Of a DNA stretch of 64,000 bases, positions 35,248-44,173 are shown piece by piece; position 1 is the first letter of the stretch; each line of letters begins with the position of its first letter. Location: NCBI RefSeq assembly GCF_014023275.1, contig NZ_CP054697.1, forward strand, positions 124,001-188,000, read 5' to 3'. The notes under the pieces are model-generated. The model had not been told where the DNA came from, ran no database searches, and was given only the letters and a program-made list of their open reading frames with translations. The position numbers and the translations under genes are program-made. Origin of the DNA: Nostoc edaphicum CCNP1411 (GTDB taxonomy: Bacteria > Cyanobacteriota > Cyanobacteriia > Cyanobacteriales > Nostocaceae).

Positions 35248-35991
35248 TTTTCACAGTTATGCAGACCCGCTCATAAAGATACGAAAGTACGATCCAGATC
35301 CACGCCACACAACGAGCAATTAAGAACAAGGCTGGTATCTTTTTTTGTGGTTCCCCCTAAAAATACACCTCTAAAAGAAAAACCTAAAAATAGGTGAAAA
35401 AATAAACCGATAATGACTTTATAGTTAATCAGTAATACAACAGGTCAAAGAGCATACTTCTAACAGTTCACTACAGAAATATTACAGGTGTAGGTTTGGG
35501 TTAAAGAAAACGGGCAAAGGTGCTTATTTTAAGAAACTTGTACAAAATTCTTCCCTGCTTCTGTTGCTTTCATGCCAAATCAAGCTTATCGGAATAGCCC
35601 GCTTTTTCATCGCTATCACGACATAAAACTATAGAGTCATTTTTAGTTTATTTTTTGAGAGTGGTTTGATTGCTCTATAAAAAATTCTTCAAAAAACGGA
35701 CGGGTAAAACTTGCTCCCCAAAAACTCAAACTTTTTTCCGATGCGTTTGGACACTAATTATTTAAAACTGACAACTAATTATTTAATGGACACCAGGGCT
35801 TAAAAGCAGGGGCAACTTTTAGAGACGTATGCGTAGCAAGATCCCCGTAGGGGTACAGACTGACTGTACTGGATGCAATTATTGCTTTCTTACTCAGCAA
35901 TCTAACTAGGTACTCAGCACTGTTTCGATGAGCAAAAATTAGATAAAGGAATCCTGCAAGTGTTTAAGCCTGAGATAATTTTTGATTGCCA
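35248..35991. other. AT-rich non-coding region beside rep, with 21-bp-spaced direct repeats
   Basis: No gene is supported. Two copies of ACTAATTATTTAA (35753-35765 and 35774-35786) are 21 bp apart, two helical turns, and each is flanked by GGAC- or GACA-like bases. A dispersed GC-rich repeat (35826-35855) shares its core with 3539-3585. A small hairpin, ACCTAAAAATAGGT, lies near 35380. The low GC content, nearness to rep and evenly spaced repeats make this a candidate origin or iteron region; a transposon end is the alternative. Confidence 0.35.
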
Positions 35992-36138
35992 ATGGTAGCC
36001 GTTGGCAGTAGCATCTCTTTACAAAAGCCATCGCTTGAAGAATGCGCTGACACACTTGGCGATGATAGCATCAAGGTAATTCATCATGATGAATTACACG
36101 ATTTAATAAGCGTGGCAAGTCCCAGTTTACCTAGATGA
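35992..36138 (+). CDS. Possible small acidic protein upstream of the DNA-binding gene
   Basis: A 48-residue frame, MVAVGSSISLQKPSLEECAD then TLGDDSIKVIHHDELHDL, ends 3 bases before the GTG of the next gene, as in an operon. No ribosome-binding site stands out. The frame contains the 22-bp palindrome at 36076-36097, which may be the real reason for sequence conservation here. Confidence 0.35.
   Translation: MVAVGSSISLQKPSLEECADTLGDDSIKVIHHDELHDLISVASPSLPR
36076..36097. promoter_or_regulatory. Perfect 22-bp palindrome, possible operator or centromere-like site
   Basis: GTAATTCATCATGATGAATTAC is replaced here by its description: an 11-bp arm GTAATTCATCA followed by its exact reverse complement. 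It lies 45 bases before the gene for a DNA-binding-like protein, a likely autoregulator. Confidence 0.45.
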
Positions 36139-36141
36139 CAC

Positions 36142-36843
36142 GTGAACATGAGCAATACAGGGCGTAAAAAAAAGCTGGCATCTTTCAACTGTGACCAAAG
36201 GAAGTGGGAGCAGTTTATCGCCTGTTGCAACTCAAAAGGCACAACAGCAACAGCCACGCTGCTCGAATTTATCGATCTCTACTTAGGCGATTCCCAAGAT
36301 AAGCTTGATGCAATAAGTGGTAATAATTTAGACAAACGCCTAGATTCTCAGATTAAGGCAAGTGTTGAGAAGTACTTAGTTACGAGTAACAATAGTAACG
36401 CCAGTCCGACTAATGAAACGATAAGAGCTATTTGCGAAAGACTTGATAAGCTGGAGTCAGAGTTTTCAAATGAATCTAATAGCAACCAAACCACAGCAAT
36501 TGATAATCTCGCCAATTTAGAACAAAAAGTGGAGAAGATGTATGCCCGAATGACACAGTTGGCTGAGGCGATTATTAAAATACAAGACTATCTCAACAAC
36601 CAACAAAAGCGGGGACAGAAATCGTACTACAATAATTCATCCTTCAAAGCGCATACTCCTAGAATGCAACCGTTAACTGAAGAAGGTTTGGCTTCAAGAC
36701 TTGGTGTAAGTGAGGAAACTGTACGTAAGGAGCGAATTAAACTCCCCCCACCGCTTTTTGTAGCATGGTGTAAGGGCAAAGATAGAGCAGGGCTAGGGTG
36801 GGAATTTAACGAAAGTACAAGATTTTATCAGCCAGCAAGTTAG
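36142..36843 (+). CDS. Putative plasmid DNA-binding / partition-type protein
   Basis: 233 residues from GTG 36142, or 231 from ATG 36148. The N-terminus (GRKKKLASFNCDQRKWEQFI) and following helix look like a ribbon-helix-helix or similar DNA-binding fold. The centre is a coiled coil (LANLEQKVEKMYARMTQLAE). The C-terminus carries a possible helix-turn-helix, LTEEGLASRLGVSEETVRKE. Position near rep and a 22-bp palindrome fits a segregation or copy-control role. No ParA partner is visible. Confidence 0.5.
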   Translation: MNMSNTGRKKKLASFNCDQRKWEQFIACCNSKGTTATATLLEFIDLYLGDSQDKLDAISGNNLDKRLDSQIKASVEKYLVTSNNSNASPTNETIRAICERLDKLESEFSNESNSNQTTAIDNLANLEQKVEKMYARMTQLAEAIIKIQDYLNNQQKRGQKSYYNNSSFKAHTPRMQPLTEEGLASRLGVSEETVRKERIKLPPPLFVAWCKGKDRAGLGWEFNESTRFYQPAS

Positions 36844-37034
36844 TATTAACTGTAACAAGCGATTGGGCGTTTTTTTGCGGTCTTGGGGAGTTTTACGGCG
36901 TGCATGGTCTGCTAAAAAACCTGCCTTACGGTCATATTGAATGGCGCACTCTAAAGCAGGAATGTAAAAATCAGCGATGGTGTTGTGGGTGTTGCTGGTG
37001 TAACTAATTTTCTAGGAATATTCACGCAGGTTTT

Positions 37035-37430
37035 TCAACTTTCTAACCAGTTATCTAATTTTAAGTTGGGAATATTGATAAAATCTTTGATATTGTTAGT
37101 AACAAGAATATCGTCACGAGAACAAGCTACAGCAGCAATCAAAGCATCAAATTCTCCGGTTGGTTTCCCAATTTTTCTGAGTTCGCTTTGAATCTTGCCA
37201 AATTCGATAGCTGCTTCTATTCCAAATGGTTCTACTGGTAGTAATTCAGTAAACTGCGCTAATATATCTAGATTTTTGGCCACCTGTTGAGAACAATAAA
37301 CGCCTTTATATAGTTCTGCAACTACAATGATAGAGAGATAGCATTGACTGAAAAAGCGATTAAATTTAGTAACAGCTTGGGGATTTTCGTTCAGCAGTGC
37401 AATGCAAATATTGGTATCTAGCAGATACAT
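37035..37430 (-). CDS. vapC: VapC-type PIN-domain toxin
   Basis: A 131-residue PIN ribonuclease. The acidic active-site residues are in MYLLDTNICIALL (Asp5), VVAELYKGVY, GEFDALIAAVA and VTNNIKDF. The start overlaps the antitoxin stop by one base (TAATG), as usual for toxin-antitoxin operons. It would cleave RNA when unbound by the upstream protein. The target RNA is unknown. Confidence 0.85.
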   Translation of the reverse strand: MYLLDTNICIALLNENPQAVTKFNRFFSQCYLSIIVVAELYKGVYCSQQVAKNLDILAQFTELLPVEPFGIEAAIEFGKIQSELRKIGKPTGEFDALIAAVACSRDDILVTNNIKDFINIPNLKLDNWLES

Positions 37431-37717
37431 TAGTCTAAATCCTGATTATCAAGTGAGGCTATGGTTCTGCCTTTATAAGCATGGCGCTGTTGGTCAATCT
37501 CTGTAAATATTTCTCCTAATTCCGGTTGGTTCTTCCAAACCCCAAATAATTGATTGAGTCTAGCTAGTCTCTCCTCGTTTGTTAATAGTGGCTGTGGTTC
37601 TATAATTTGATTGGCAATAAATTCTACGTCTATGATTATCTCTGTCCCATCTGGAATATTATTAAGTTGTTCTAGAATTTCAATATTTTGACCACGTTTT
37701 ATCCCTCTAACCTTCAT
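37430..37717 (-). CDS. Antitoxin partner of the PIN toxin
   Basis: A 95-residue protein directly before the toxin and overlapping it by one base. The N-terminal part, MKVRGIKRGQNIEILEQLNN and IPDGTEIIIDVEF, is strand-rich, like AbrB-type or related small DNA-binding domains. The acidic C-terminal half would wrap the toxin. GGAG (in ACAGGAGATAATC) lies 8 bases before the ATG. Confidence 0.75.
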   Translation of the reverse strand: MKVRGIKRGQNIEILEQLNNIPDGTEIIIDVEFIANQIIEPQPLLTNEERLARLNQLFGVWKNQPELGEIFTEIDQQRHAYKGRTIASLDNQDLD

Positions 37718-37739
37718 ATTTGATTATCTCCTGTAATTA

Positions 37740-38150
37740 TTAGTTGACGGTTAACAGTTGTCTGTTAACGGTGAACAGCCCCCAATCATCAATCTCTAAA
37801 TTAAAACTCATTTGTCCATAATTTAAGGATAGCTCAGGTTGCACATAAGACACTTTCGCTTTGATTTCATCCATAGCCAACCACAAATCTAATAACGCTT
37901 TTTCTTCAGTCAGGCGTTTCTTTTCATCACCAATGCGTGGAATTACTTTTAACGCTACTTCAAATATCCGCATAAATAAGTAGCTTTATCAACATAGCGA
38001 AAACCATCATCAAGCGGTAGGCTATCACTTGCCCAACGGAGATTTCCAACGACTGGATGCCCTGAACTTGATTATCTTGGATGCGATCGCCTAATTCATT
38101 AAATACCGGATCAACAGAATACCCAACTGAATTCTGACTCCTGACTCCTG
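37740..38150 (-). pseudogene. Decayed gene of unknown family
   Basis: The intact-looking 77-residue frame at 37740-37973 starts MRIFEVALKVIPRIGDEKKR. Protein-like pieces continue upstream in other frames (SVGYSVDPVFNELGDRIQDN, VVGNLRWASDSLPLDDGF), which suggests at least two frameshifts in an older gene. The last codons are read from a short tandem repeat (GTTAACAG/GTTAACGG). No family is recognised; the downstream 77-residue part might still be expressed. Confidence 0.4.
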
Positions 38151-38175
38151 AATTCTGTTCGATAATTAATCGTTT

Positions 38176-39222
38176 CTACTTGTTGAGCAACTCTAAGTCC
38201 CAGGTATAAAAACCAATCTGCTCAGGAACCCTAGTGAATCGCCCTATGCGATGACCCTGTGATAACTCATTCAATACCTTGTTTTTCACTTCTTTAATCT
38301 CAGTCGCAGTGAGTTCGCCATAGATTCCGTTGGTAATTTCTGAAACCCCGAAAACTTTACTGGAATTATTTTCTAGAAAAGTTGTTAGTGCATCAATTAA
38401 AAACTGACCCTGAAATTCTTCGAGCATTGGTATGTCTTTGGGTTGGGGCGGCAAAACTTGTTTCTTATTTTTGCCTTTGACTCTGGTGGACGAATTTTTC
38501 GTCTCCGGTTTGGGTAGCAAAGTTAAAGAGAGAGTATAACATCCCGGTTTAGTAGGGACACTGAACCATTTGTTAGTTTCCTTCCCATGAGTGAGGGATG
38601 ATTGAACTCTGCCTTTGATGAGCTTGAAGGCATCTGGCTCTAACTCCCCATAAAGCGTTTTGACAATAAAATCGATGTGAACAATTGTGCCAATGTGTTC
38701 TACCAAAACCTGTTCAATAGCTTCCGGGCGAGACAACGATTGGAAAATAGGCAGCATGACCGTCTCGGTTCCATCTTGCGGTCGCTGTTGAGTTAATGTT
38801 TCTATCGGTGGCTCTAGGAGGAATGGACTATCTATAGATGCATCAGATTCTTCACCTGACCAAGCTTGTATAAGTGTGAATATGTTTTGTTGAGTGGACT
38901 CAAGCAATTGTGTTGCGACTGTTGATGTATCCTGTGAATCGTCTAGCTCAAGATGGGTAATAGGTTCAACATCGTCATTAACAGATTCCTCACTTAAGAA
39001 TAAGAAGAAGTTTTTTCCTTTTTCAGAGGTGAATTCTTCATTAGCCACCTCCTCAGCCAAAGGCCAGTTAGATAATAGAGCTTCTACATGAGTGAGATTT
39101 GCTTTGGCTAGGGTATATAATTTCTCATACTCTTCTACCAGAGGTGCGTAGTAATCTCGCAATGCGAATAGTGACTCGATTGCTTTTTGGGGAGGTGATA
39201 AAGGAACGGGGCTATTCATCAA
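38176..39222 (-). CDS. Protein with two winged-helix-like repeats (HARE-HTH-like)
   Basis: A 348-residue protein. The N-terminus is coiled-coil (ALRDYYAPLVEEYEKLYTLA), followed by an acidic linker. Two related domains follow: about 170-235 (AIEQVLVEHIGTIVHIDFIV, KTLYGELEPDAFKLIKGRVQ, KWFSVPTKPGCYTLSL) and about 272-345 (FLIDALTTFLENNSSKVFGV, NGIYGELTATEIKEVKNKVL, RFTRVPEQIGFYTWDLEL). Each has three helices and a beta wing ending in an aromatic strand, like HARE-HTH domains that bind DNA or proteins. The family is inferred, not certain. No partners adjoin. Confidence 0.55.
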   Translation of the reverse strand: MMNSPVPLSPPQKAIESLFALRDYYAPLVEEYEKLYTLAKANLTHVEALLSNWPLAEEVANEEFTSEKGKNFFLFLSEESVNDDVEPITHLELDDSQDTSTVATQLLESTQQNIFTLIQAWSGEESDASIDSPFLLEPPIETLTQQRPQDGTETVMLPIFQSLSRPEAIEQVLVEHIGTIVHIDFIVKTLYGELEPDAFKLIKGRVQSSLTHGKETNKWFSVPTKPGCYTLSLTLLPKPETKNSSTRVKGKNKKQVLPPQPKDIPMLEEFQGQFLIDALTTFLENNSSKVFGVSEITNGIYGELTATEIKEVKNKVLNELSQGHRIGRFTRVPEQIGFYTWDLELLNK

Positions 39223-39422
39223 GTTTGGAATTAACTATACCTTGCGACACTCGTATAGTTATGAAACGACATCGAGTGAATTGGAAAAGAATTGACAGTT
39301 TCAGACCTATTGTAAAGTATTTGAGTAAGTTGAAGCTTCGCTTTGTTTTTCATGTTGTCAAAGCGATTCATGCTATAGACTTCTTGGTATTTGTGGGGAA
39401 AGGGTCAGGTGGGGCCTGGGGA

Positions 39423-39476
39423 TGAGGCGCGGGTGTAAAGGGGAAAGGATGGAATTTTCCCTTTCCCTTCCCTTTA
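39423..39476. repeat. Short inverted purine/pyrimidine repeat
   Basis: TAAAGGGGAAAGG and its near reverse complement CCTTCCCTTTA face each other within 45 bases, a small relative of the larger inverted repeats in the conjugation operon. The rest of 39223-39540 holds no supported gene. Confidence 0.4.
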
Positions 39477-39480
39477 ACTA

Positions 39481-39511
39481 ATAATAAAACCCTCACTTTC
39501 TTAGGAGGGTT
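39481..39511 (-). terminator. Rho-independent terminator of the ribbon-helix-helix gene
   Basis: On the minus strand AACCCTC and GAGGGTT form a 7-bp stem with a 10-base loop, followed by TTATTAT. It lies 30 bases after the stop of the gene at 39541. Confidence 0.65.
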
Positions 39512-39540
39512 GTAGTAGAGCTACAAGTGAGAATTGGCAA

Positions 39541-39750
39541 TTAGTTAGAGGTTCTACACTGAGCAATAATTTCCATAGCTCTTCTTTGATGTTCAGGGAT
39601 GGAGTTGAGGGCAGATATAAGTAATTCCCGCAGAATCTCAGACTGATTTCTTCCAACCACCTGTGAATAGAGCTTTAAATCACTCACATATTTTGGTTCT
39701 ACGCGAAGTGTAACACTGGCAGAATTATGTTTATTTGACTTGGAACGCAT
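39541..39750 (-). CDS. Ribbon-helix-helix DNA-binding protein (CopG/Arc-like)
   Basis: A 69-residue protein with the strand SASVTLRVEPKYVSDLKLYS and helices SQVVGRNQSEILRELLISAL, the ribbon-helix-helix pattern. It likely binds DNA as a dimer and may repress the conjugation operon, which starts divergently 140 bases away. AGGGGAG (in TATAAGGGGAGTCAAATT) precedes the ATG. Confidence 0.7.
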   Translation of the reverse strand: MRSKSNKHNSASVTLRVEPKYVSDLKLYSQVVGRNQSEILRELLISALNSIPEHQRRAMEIIAQCRTSN

Positions 39751-39891
39751 AATTTGACTCCCCTTATAATATGCTCCTACAAGTATGGGTGTAATCGCAT
39801 AACCTGAGAATAAAGTAATATTGTAATAATATCATAAAAACATTATAGAAGTCAGAATATTTAGCTTAAAAAATCGATAAATCAGCATAAT

Positions 39892-40068
39892 ATGTCAAAA
39901 GTAAGAGACAAGTTATCTATGAAGAATTCCAAAAAGAAAAAAGCTTCTCTACCAGTTTATCTAGATGAGTTTGAACGTGAAAGATTAGAGAAAATCGCCT
40001 CTGATTGGGGTACAAGTCTATCAACTACAATCAAAAGGCTGATTAGAGAGAGAGAAATTAATTATTGA
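39892..40068 (+). CDS. Small ribbon-helix-helix-like protein (58 residues)
   Basis: A short gene from ATG 39892 to TGA 40068. After a basic start (MSKVRDKLSMKNSKKKK) come SLPVYLDEFERERLEKIA and GTSLSTTIKRLIREREINY, again a strand plus two helices. A second in-frame ATG lies at residue 10. Position between a divergent RHH gene and the conjugation operon suggests a regulator. Below 60 residues, so easily missed. Confidence 0.6.
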   Translation: MSKVRDKLSMKNSKKKKASLPVYLDEFERERLEKIASDWGTSLSTTIKRLIREREINY

Positions 40069-40323
40069 GTAAGCTCATCAATGAATAACTGAATAAAGTA
40101 GGACGATAATCTTTGAATTCTGTCTTACATCCTGTGAAAAAAGTTCACAAAAAAGCTTGTTAAGTTTGTCTCAAGCTTTAGTTGATGTGATAGTATGATG
40201 CAGTCACTAACAGTAGAAAGAAAATAAATATGGTGAATATTTATCTCAAAGAAATTCTACTTTAGTGTTGTAATTTGGCACTGCTATTTTTTGGCAATCG
40301 TTAATATTAAGTAGCGGTTATAG

Positions 40324-40467
40324 ATGCGTAATGTCAAAAGTTATTCTCTGGATGAAGGGATAAATTATGGAACCAAGGACATGAATCGCCATACTCTTGA
40401 TTCTGACGAATGTATTCTTCTCTTAAGTTTCGAGGTAACACAATTAGACTTATCTGACTATTTATGA
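40324..40467 (+). CDS. Possible 47-residue protein overlapping the pilin start
   Basis: The frame MRNVKSYSLDEGINYGTKDM then NRHTLDSDECILLLSFEVTQ ends with TGA overlapping the ATG at 40464 (ATGA). The overlap suggests coupling, but no ribosome-binding site is seen and the pilin may start further downstream. Confidence 0.3.
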   Translation: MRNVKSYSLDEGINYGTKDMNRHTLDSDECILLLSFEVTQLDLSDYL

Positions 40468-40934
40468 CAAACAAAGGAGCGATTGTTTTGGTAAGTAATA
40501 GAAACGAACACGGGTCACGCCAAAGAGCTAAAACTAAGAATCAGGTAATTGCCAAGCTGATTGGCAAAGTAGGTTTGAAATACCAATATCAGATATATGC
40601 AGCTGGGACAACGTTGATTGTGGCTTTTCAAACAATGCCAGCCCATGCGTTTGGACTATTTGACCCAACACAAATTGCATTGACGTGTATGTTTGGAACA
40701 GCAGCTGCTACAGGAAATGCCTCTATTAACGCCTTACCCGCAGTAATAAACGCCGCAATAACAGTGATGTTATTCGTTTATTTCGTAGCGTCTGGAGTGA
40801 AGGTGGCTAATGCACTGGGAGACGGACAAGAAGTAACGCAGATAGTGCAACAACCTATAGGCATATTTTTTGTGACTTTGGTGTTATTCATCGCCCAAAA
40901 CATTCTTTTTGCTGGTGTCACAGCAGCTTGTTAA
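40464..40934 (+). CDS. VirB2/TraA-like prepilin of the type IV secretion system
   Basis: 156 residues from ATG 40464. A TTG at 40488 has AAAGGAG 8 bases upstream and may be the true start. A long basic leader ends at MPAHA, a probable signal-peptidase site, followed by two hydrophobic helices (ALTCMFGTAAATGNASINAL and LPAVINAAITVMLFVYFVAS; FFVTLVLFIAQNILFAG). The length and two-helix layout fit a conjugative pilin, the major subunit of the mating channel. It is the first gene of the operon. Confidence 0.7.
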   Translation: MTNKGAIVLVSNRNEHGSRQRAKTKNQVIAKLIGKVGLKYQYQIYAAGTTLIVAFQTMPAHAFGLFDPTQIALTCMFGTAAATGNASINALPAVINAAITVMLFVYFVASGVKVANALGDGQEVTQIVQQPIGIFFVTLVLFIAQNILFAGVTAAC

Positions 40935-40940
40935 TTAAAA

Positions 40941-41103
40941 GGGAACAGGGAACTGGGAACAGGGAACAGGGAACACACTTAATGAACGTCTTTTTAAAAG
41001 AGCAGGGGAAGAAAATGTTTTCCAGCCTTCCCAGTCCTCCTTTTTAGTCACTCCTTTCTCATCCTTAATTCTGTTCCCTATTGCCCGTTCTCTATTCCCT
41101 ATT
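40941..41103. repeat. Inverted pair of tandem heptamer arrays
   Basis: The left arm (40941-40976) is five GGGAACA-type units; the right arm (41071-41103) is TGTTCCC/CCGTTCTCTATTCCC units. The 90-base centre has no gene. The element occupies the pilin-VirB3 gap. Confidence 0.7.
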
Positions 41104-41105
41104 TT

Positions 41106-41438
41106 ATGAAACAACAACCACAAATTAAACAAGTTAATCAATCTTTAGGTCAAAATGCCTCAATAGGGATTTTGACGGGTTTTCAGTTTGCGATTTCTTT
41201 AGTTTCGTTTGGAGTAGGTTTTTTCATAGCATTCTTATTTGGCATAGGAATGATATGGAGCATATTGATAGGTGTTTGGGTAAGTGCTACAGCTTTAGTT
41301 TTATCAGGGAAACGACCTTATTTATTTTGGTCTAGAGTGTTCCCAGGTGTTCCAATATGGTCTAGAGGATACGTCAAATACTCTTCTCCTCAAAACAAGA
41401 AAAGAGCAGGCTCTAAAAAAATTCCTAAATCATGGTGA
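41106..41438 (+). CDS. VirB3-like inner-membrane protein
   Basis: A 110-residue protein with two adjacent transmembrane segments (LTGFQFAISLVSFGVGFFIA and FLFGIGMIWSILIGVWVSAT) and a basic C-terminus. Size, topology and position between pilin and VirB4 fit VirB3/TraL. The 3' end overlaps the ATPase start by 7 bases. Confidence 0.6.
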   Translation: MKQQPQIKQVNQSLGQNASIGILTGFQFAISLVSFGVGFFIAFLFGIGMIWSILIGVWVSATALVLSGKRPYLFWSRVFPGVPIWSRGYVKYSSPQNKKRAGSKKIPKSW

Positions 41439-44173
41439 AAATTAAGAATTCTCCAAATGTCAAAAAAGTATCGGCTTTTGAAGATTTTTTGGATTTGACC
41501 ACAATAATTAGATTGAAAAAAGGCAGCTATAATATTGGGGCGTATTTGTTAAGTAAAAAGCAAGTAAGTGACACGAATAATACTTTACAATTAGTATTTG
41601 GATATAGCTGCACAGGGTTTCATCCGTTGTTTAATTCGGATGAACAAGTAGAAGCGATAGCGAAAGCTTTTGAGAATGGTTGCAAAGAAATTCCCCAGGG
41701 AGAAAAATTTACTTTTCGCTGGTCTTCTTTATGTAATGAATCAGAAGTATTTGAAGCATATCGAGAGAGATTAACAAATCCAGTATCTCCTGAAAGTGAG
41801 TTTCTGGATTGGGGGCAAGTAGCGAGAATGCAAGAACTGTCGCGGCGACGGCAGCGTAAAAATATAAAATTGAACATTTATACAACTTTCACTATTAAAC
41901 CAGGAGGGACAGAGGGAGGCGATGCTGTAGATAGAGCGATAGTGAAGCTGGCGAATTTTTTACAGCGTCGGTTTACACCAACGGGGGCAACTGAACTGAC
42001 AAAGAAAAATTTAATCCAGATTCTGGAAAAAGCAATAAATGTATCATTGAGACATCAGCAGATATTATCTGAAATGAAATTATTCCCATCACCGAAAACA
42101 GAAAAGGAGCTATGGAATGATTTAACTTATTGCCTGGGAGCGAAAAGTGTAAAAGTGCCACATACACTAGTATTTGATGAATCGGGTTTGAGGGAAGAAA
42201 TTAACGAAGCGTCACCATTAAAATCACAATATATTGACCAATTACACGCGACTTCAGTACTTTTAAACAATGGGATTCCCTACGCTGATAGGCAATGGGT
42301 ATGCCTACCAAGTAAAAATAAAGAGAAAAAATATGTAGGAGTGATGACGCTGGCTCAAAAACCAGAAGCATTTGCTTCTACAAGGGATCAGGTGCGCTTT
42401 TTATGGAATGTGTTTTCGCGTGAAGTGATTTATGATGTTGAAATCATCACAGAAATCAGCCCAGCCGATCAAAAACTGACTAGGCTAACTCAACAGTTAA
42501 TAACTAGGCGTTCGCGTCATGCGGAAATTAGTGCCAGCAAAAAAACTATAGACGTAGCATCACAGATTAATACTGAATGGTCTGTAAACGCCCAAAAGCA
42601 GTTATACACAGGTGACACGCCAGAAAATCTAGCATTAATTGTTCTTGTATACCGCAACTCCTTAGAAGAAATTGATGATGCTTGCAGACTGATTTCAGGT
42701 TATATAAATCAGCCAACGGAGTTAATACGTGAAACCCAGTATGCATGGTCTATCTGGTTAGATACTTTACTGATAAAACAAAAACCCCAACTAACCAGCC
42801 CTTACAACAGACGGACAACATTTTTCACGAGCGAGATAATCGGATTAACGCCAGTAATACAGAATATGAAAGCCGATGAAAAAGGCTTTGAATTGATTGC
42901 AGATGAAGGGCACTCATCAGTTTGGATAGATTTCTCAAAAACGAAAAATGTAATGATTATTGGGACTACAGGGAGTGGGAAATCAGTATTAGTATCGTCA
43001 ATTATTGCGGAGTGCTTGGCAAAAGATATGTCGGTATTAATTATAGATTTGCCAAACGATGACGGTTCAGGAACCTTCGGAGATTTTACGCCATACTACA
43101 ACGGATTCTACTTTGATATCTCCAGACAATCAAATAATATTGTTCAGCCGCTAGATTTATCAAAAATCCCATTAGAACAAAGAGAAGACAGGGTAAAAGC
43201 ACATCGCAATGATGTAAATCTAATAGTGTTGCAGTTGGTTCTGGGTTCACAGCAGTTTGAGGGGTTCCTTGCTCAAACAATAGAATCGTTGATACCTTTA
43301 GGGACAAAAGCTTTTTACGAGAATCCAGATATTGAACGACGTTTTGAGTTGGCACACTCAGCAGGAATCGGAACCCCAGAGTGGGATAACACGCCGACTC
43401 TAGTTGATATGGAACAGTTTTTTTGTGCCGATTGTATTGATTTAGGCTATGAGGATGAGAATGTTGATAAGGCGCTCAATTATATACGCTTACGACTACA
43501 GTACTGGCAAGCAAGCTCAATAGGAAATGCAATTTGTAAACCTTCAACTTTCCAAACAGACAGCAAGCTAATTACGTTTGCATTAACGAATCTGCAATCA
43601 GATAGAGAAGCAGAGGTGTTCGGGATGTCAGCGTATATTGCGGCATCGAGACAATCACTATCATCGACAAACAGTATGTTTTTCATGGATGAGGCGAGTG
43701 TATTGCTACGGTTCCCGTCGTTATCTCGGTTAGTAGGCCGTAAATGTGCTACGGCTCGGAAATCAGGATGTCGCATTGCTCTAGCTGCTCAAGATGTGAT
43801 TTCGATTGCCAAATCAGAAGCAGGGGAACAAATATTACAAAATATGCCTTGTCGATTAATCGGGCGAATTGTCCCTGGGGCAGCGAGAAGTTTTTCGGAA
43901 TTGCTTGGTATGCCGAGAGAAATTATAGATGTAAATGAAACTTTCATGCCAAACATCCAACAGCTATATACGTTATGGCTGTTGGACTACAACAATAAAT
44001 ATATAAGATGCCGTTATTATCCTTCATCTCCCCTTTTGGGTTTGGTTGTGAATGGTAGGGAGGAGCAAGAATCACGAGACAAGTTTAAAAAAATTTACAA
44101 TGATAAGTTCACTTGGGTAGCAGAATTTTCTAAGTATTATGTTGAGTGCATTAAGCAAGGGAAACCATTATGA
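41432..44173 (+). CDS. VirB4/TraC-like ATPase of the conjugation channel
   Basis: A 913-residue ATPase that powers pilus assembly and DNA transfer at the inner membrane. The N-terminal 450 residues are the family's less conserved part. Walker A IIGTTGSGKSVLVSS lies at about 507-521, Walker B NSMFFMDEASVLL at about 746-758, and the C-terminal motif RIALAAQDVISIA follows. Its length is usual for the family. It overlaps both neighbours (7 and 4 bases), so translation is coupled. Confidence 0.85.
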   Translation: MVKIKNSPNVKKVSAFEDFLDLTTIIRLKKGSYNIGAYLLSKKQVSDTNNTLQLVFGYSCTGFHPLFNSDEQVEAIAKAFENGCKEIPQGEKFTFRWSSLCNESEVFEAYRERLTNPVSPESEFLDWGQVARMQELSRRRQRKNIKLNIYTTFTIKPGGTEGGDAVDRAIVKLANFLQRRFTPTGATELTKKNLIQILEKAINVSLRHQQILSEMKLFPSPKTEKELWNDLTYCLGAKSVKVPHTLVFDESGLREEINEASPLKSQYIDQLHATSVLLNNGIPYADRQWVCLPSKNKEKKYVGVMTLAQKPEAFASTRDQVRFLWNVFSREVIYDVEIITEISPADQKLTRLTQQLITRRSRHAEISASKKTIDVASQINTEWSVNAQKQLYTGDTPENLALIVLVYRNSLEEIDDACRLISGYINQPTELIRETQYAWSIWLDTLLIKQKPQLTSPYNRRTTFFTSEIIGLTPVIQNMKADEKGFELIADEGHSSVWIDFSKTKNVMIIGTTGSGKSVLVSSIIAECLAKDMSVLIIDLPNDDGSGTFGDFTPYYNGFYFDISRQSNNIVQPLDLSKIPLEQREDRVKAHRNDVNLIVLQLVLGSQQFEGFLAQTIESLIPLGTKAFYENPDIERRFELAHSAGIGTPEWDNTPTLVDMEQFFCADCIDLGYEDENVDKALNYIRLRLQYWQASSIGNAICKPSTFQTDSKLITFALTNLQSDREAEVFGMSAYIAASRQSLSSTNSMFFMDEASVLLRFPSLSRLVGRKCATARKSGCRIALAAQDVISIAKSEAGEQILQNMPCRLIGRIVPGAARSFSELLGMPREIIDVNETFMPNIQQLYTLWLLDYNNKYIRCRYYPSSPLLGLVVNGREEQESRDKFKKIYNDKFTWVAEFSKYYVECIKQGKPL

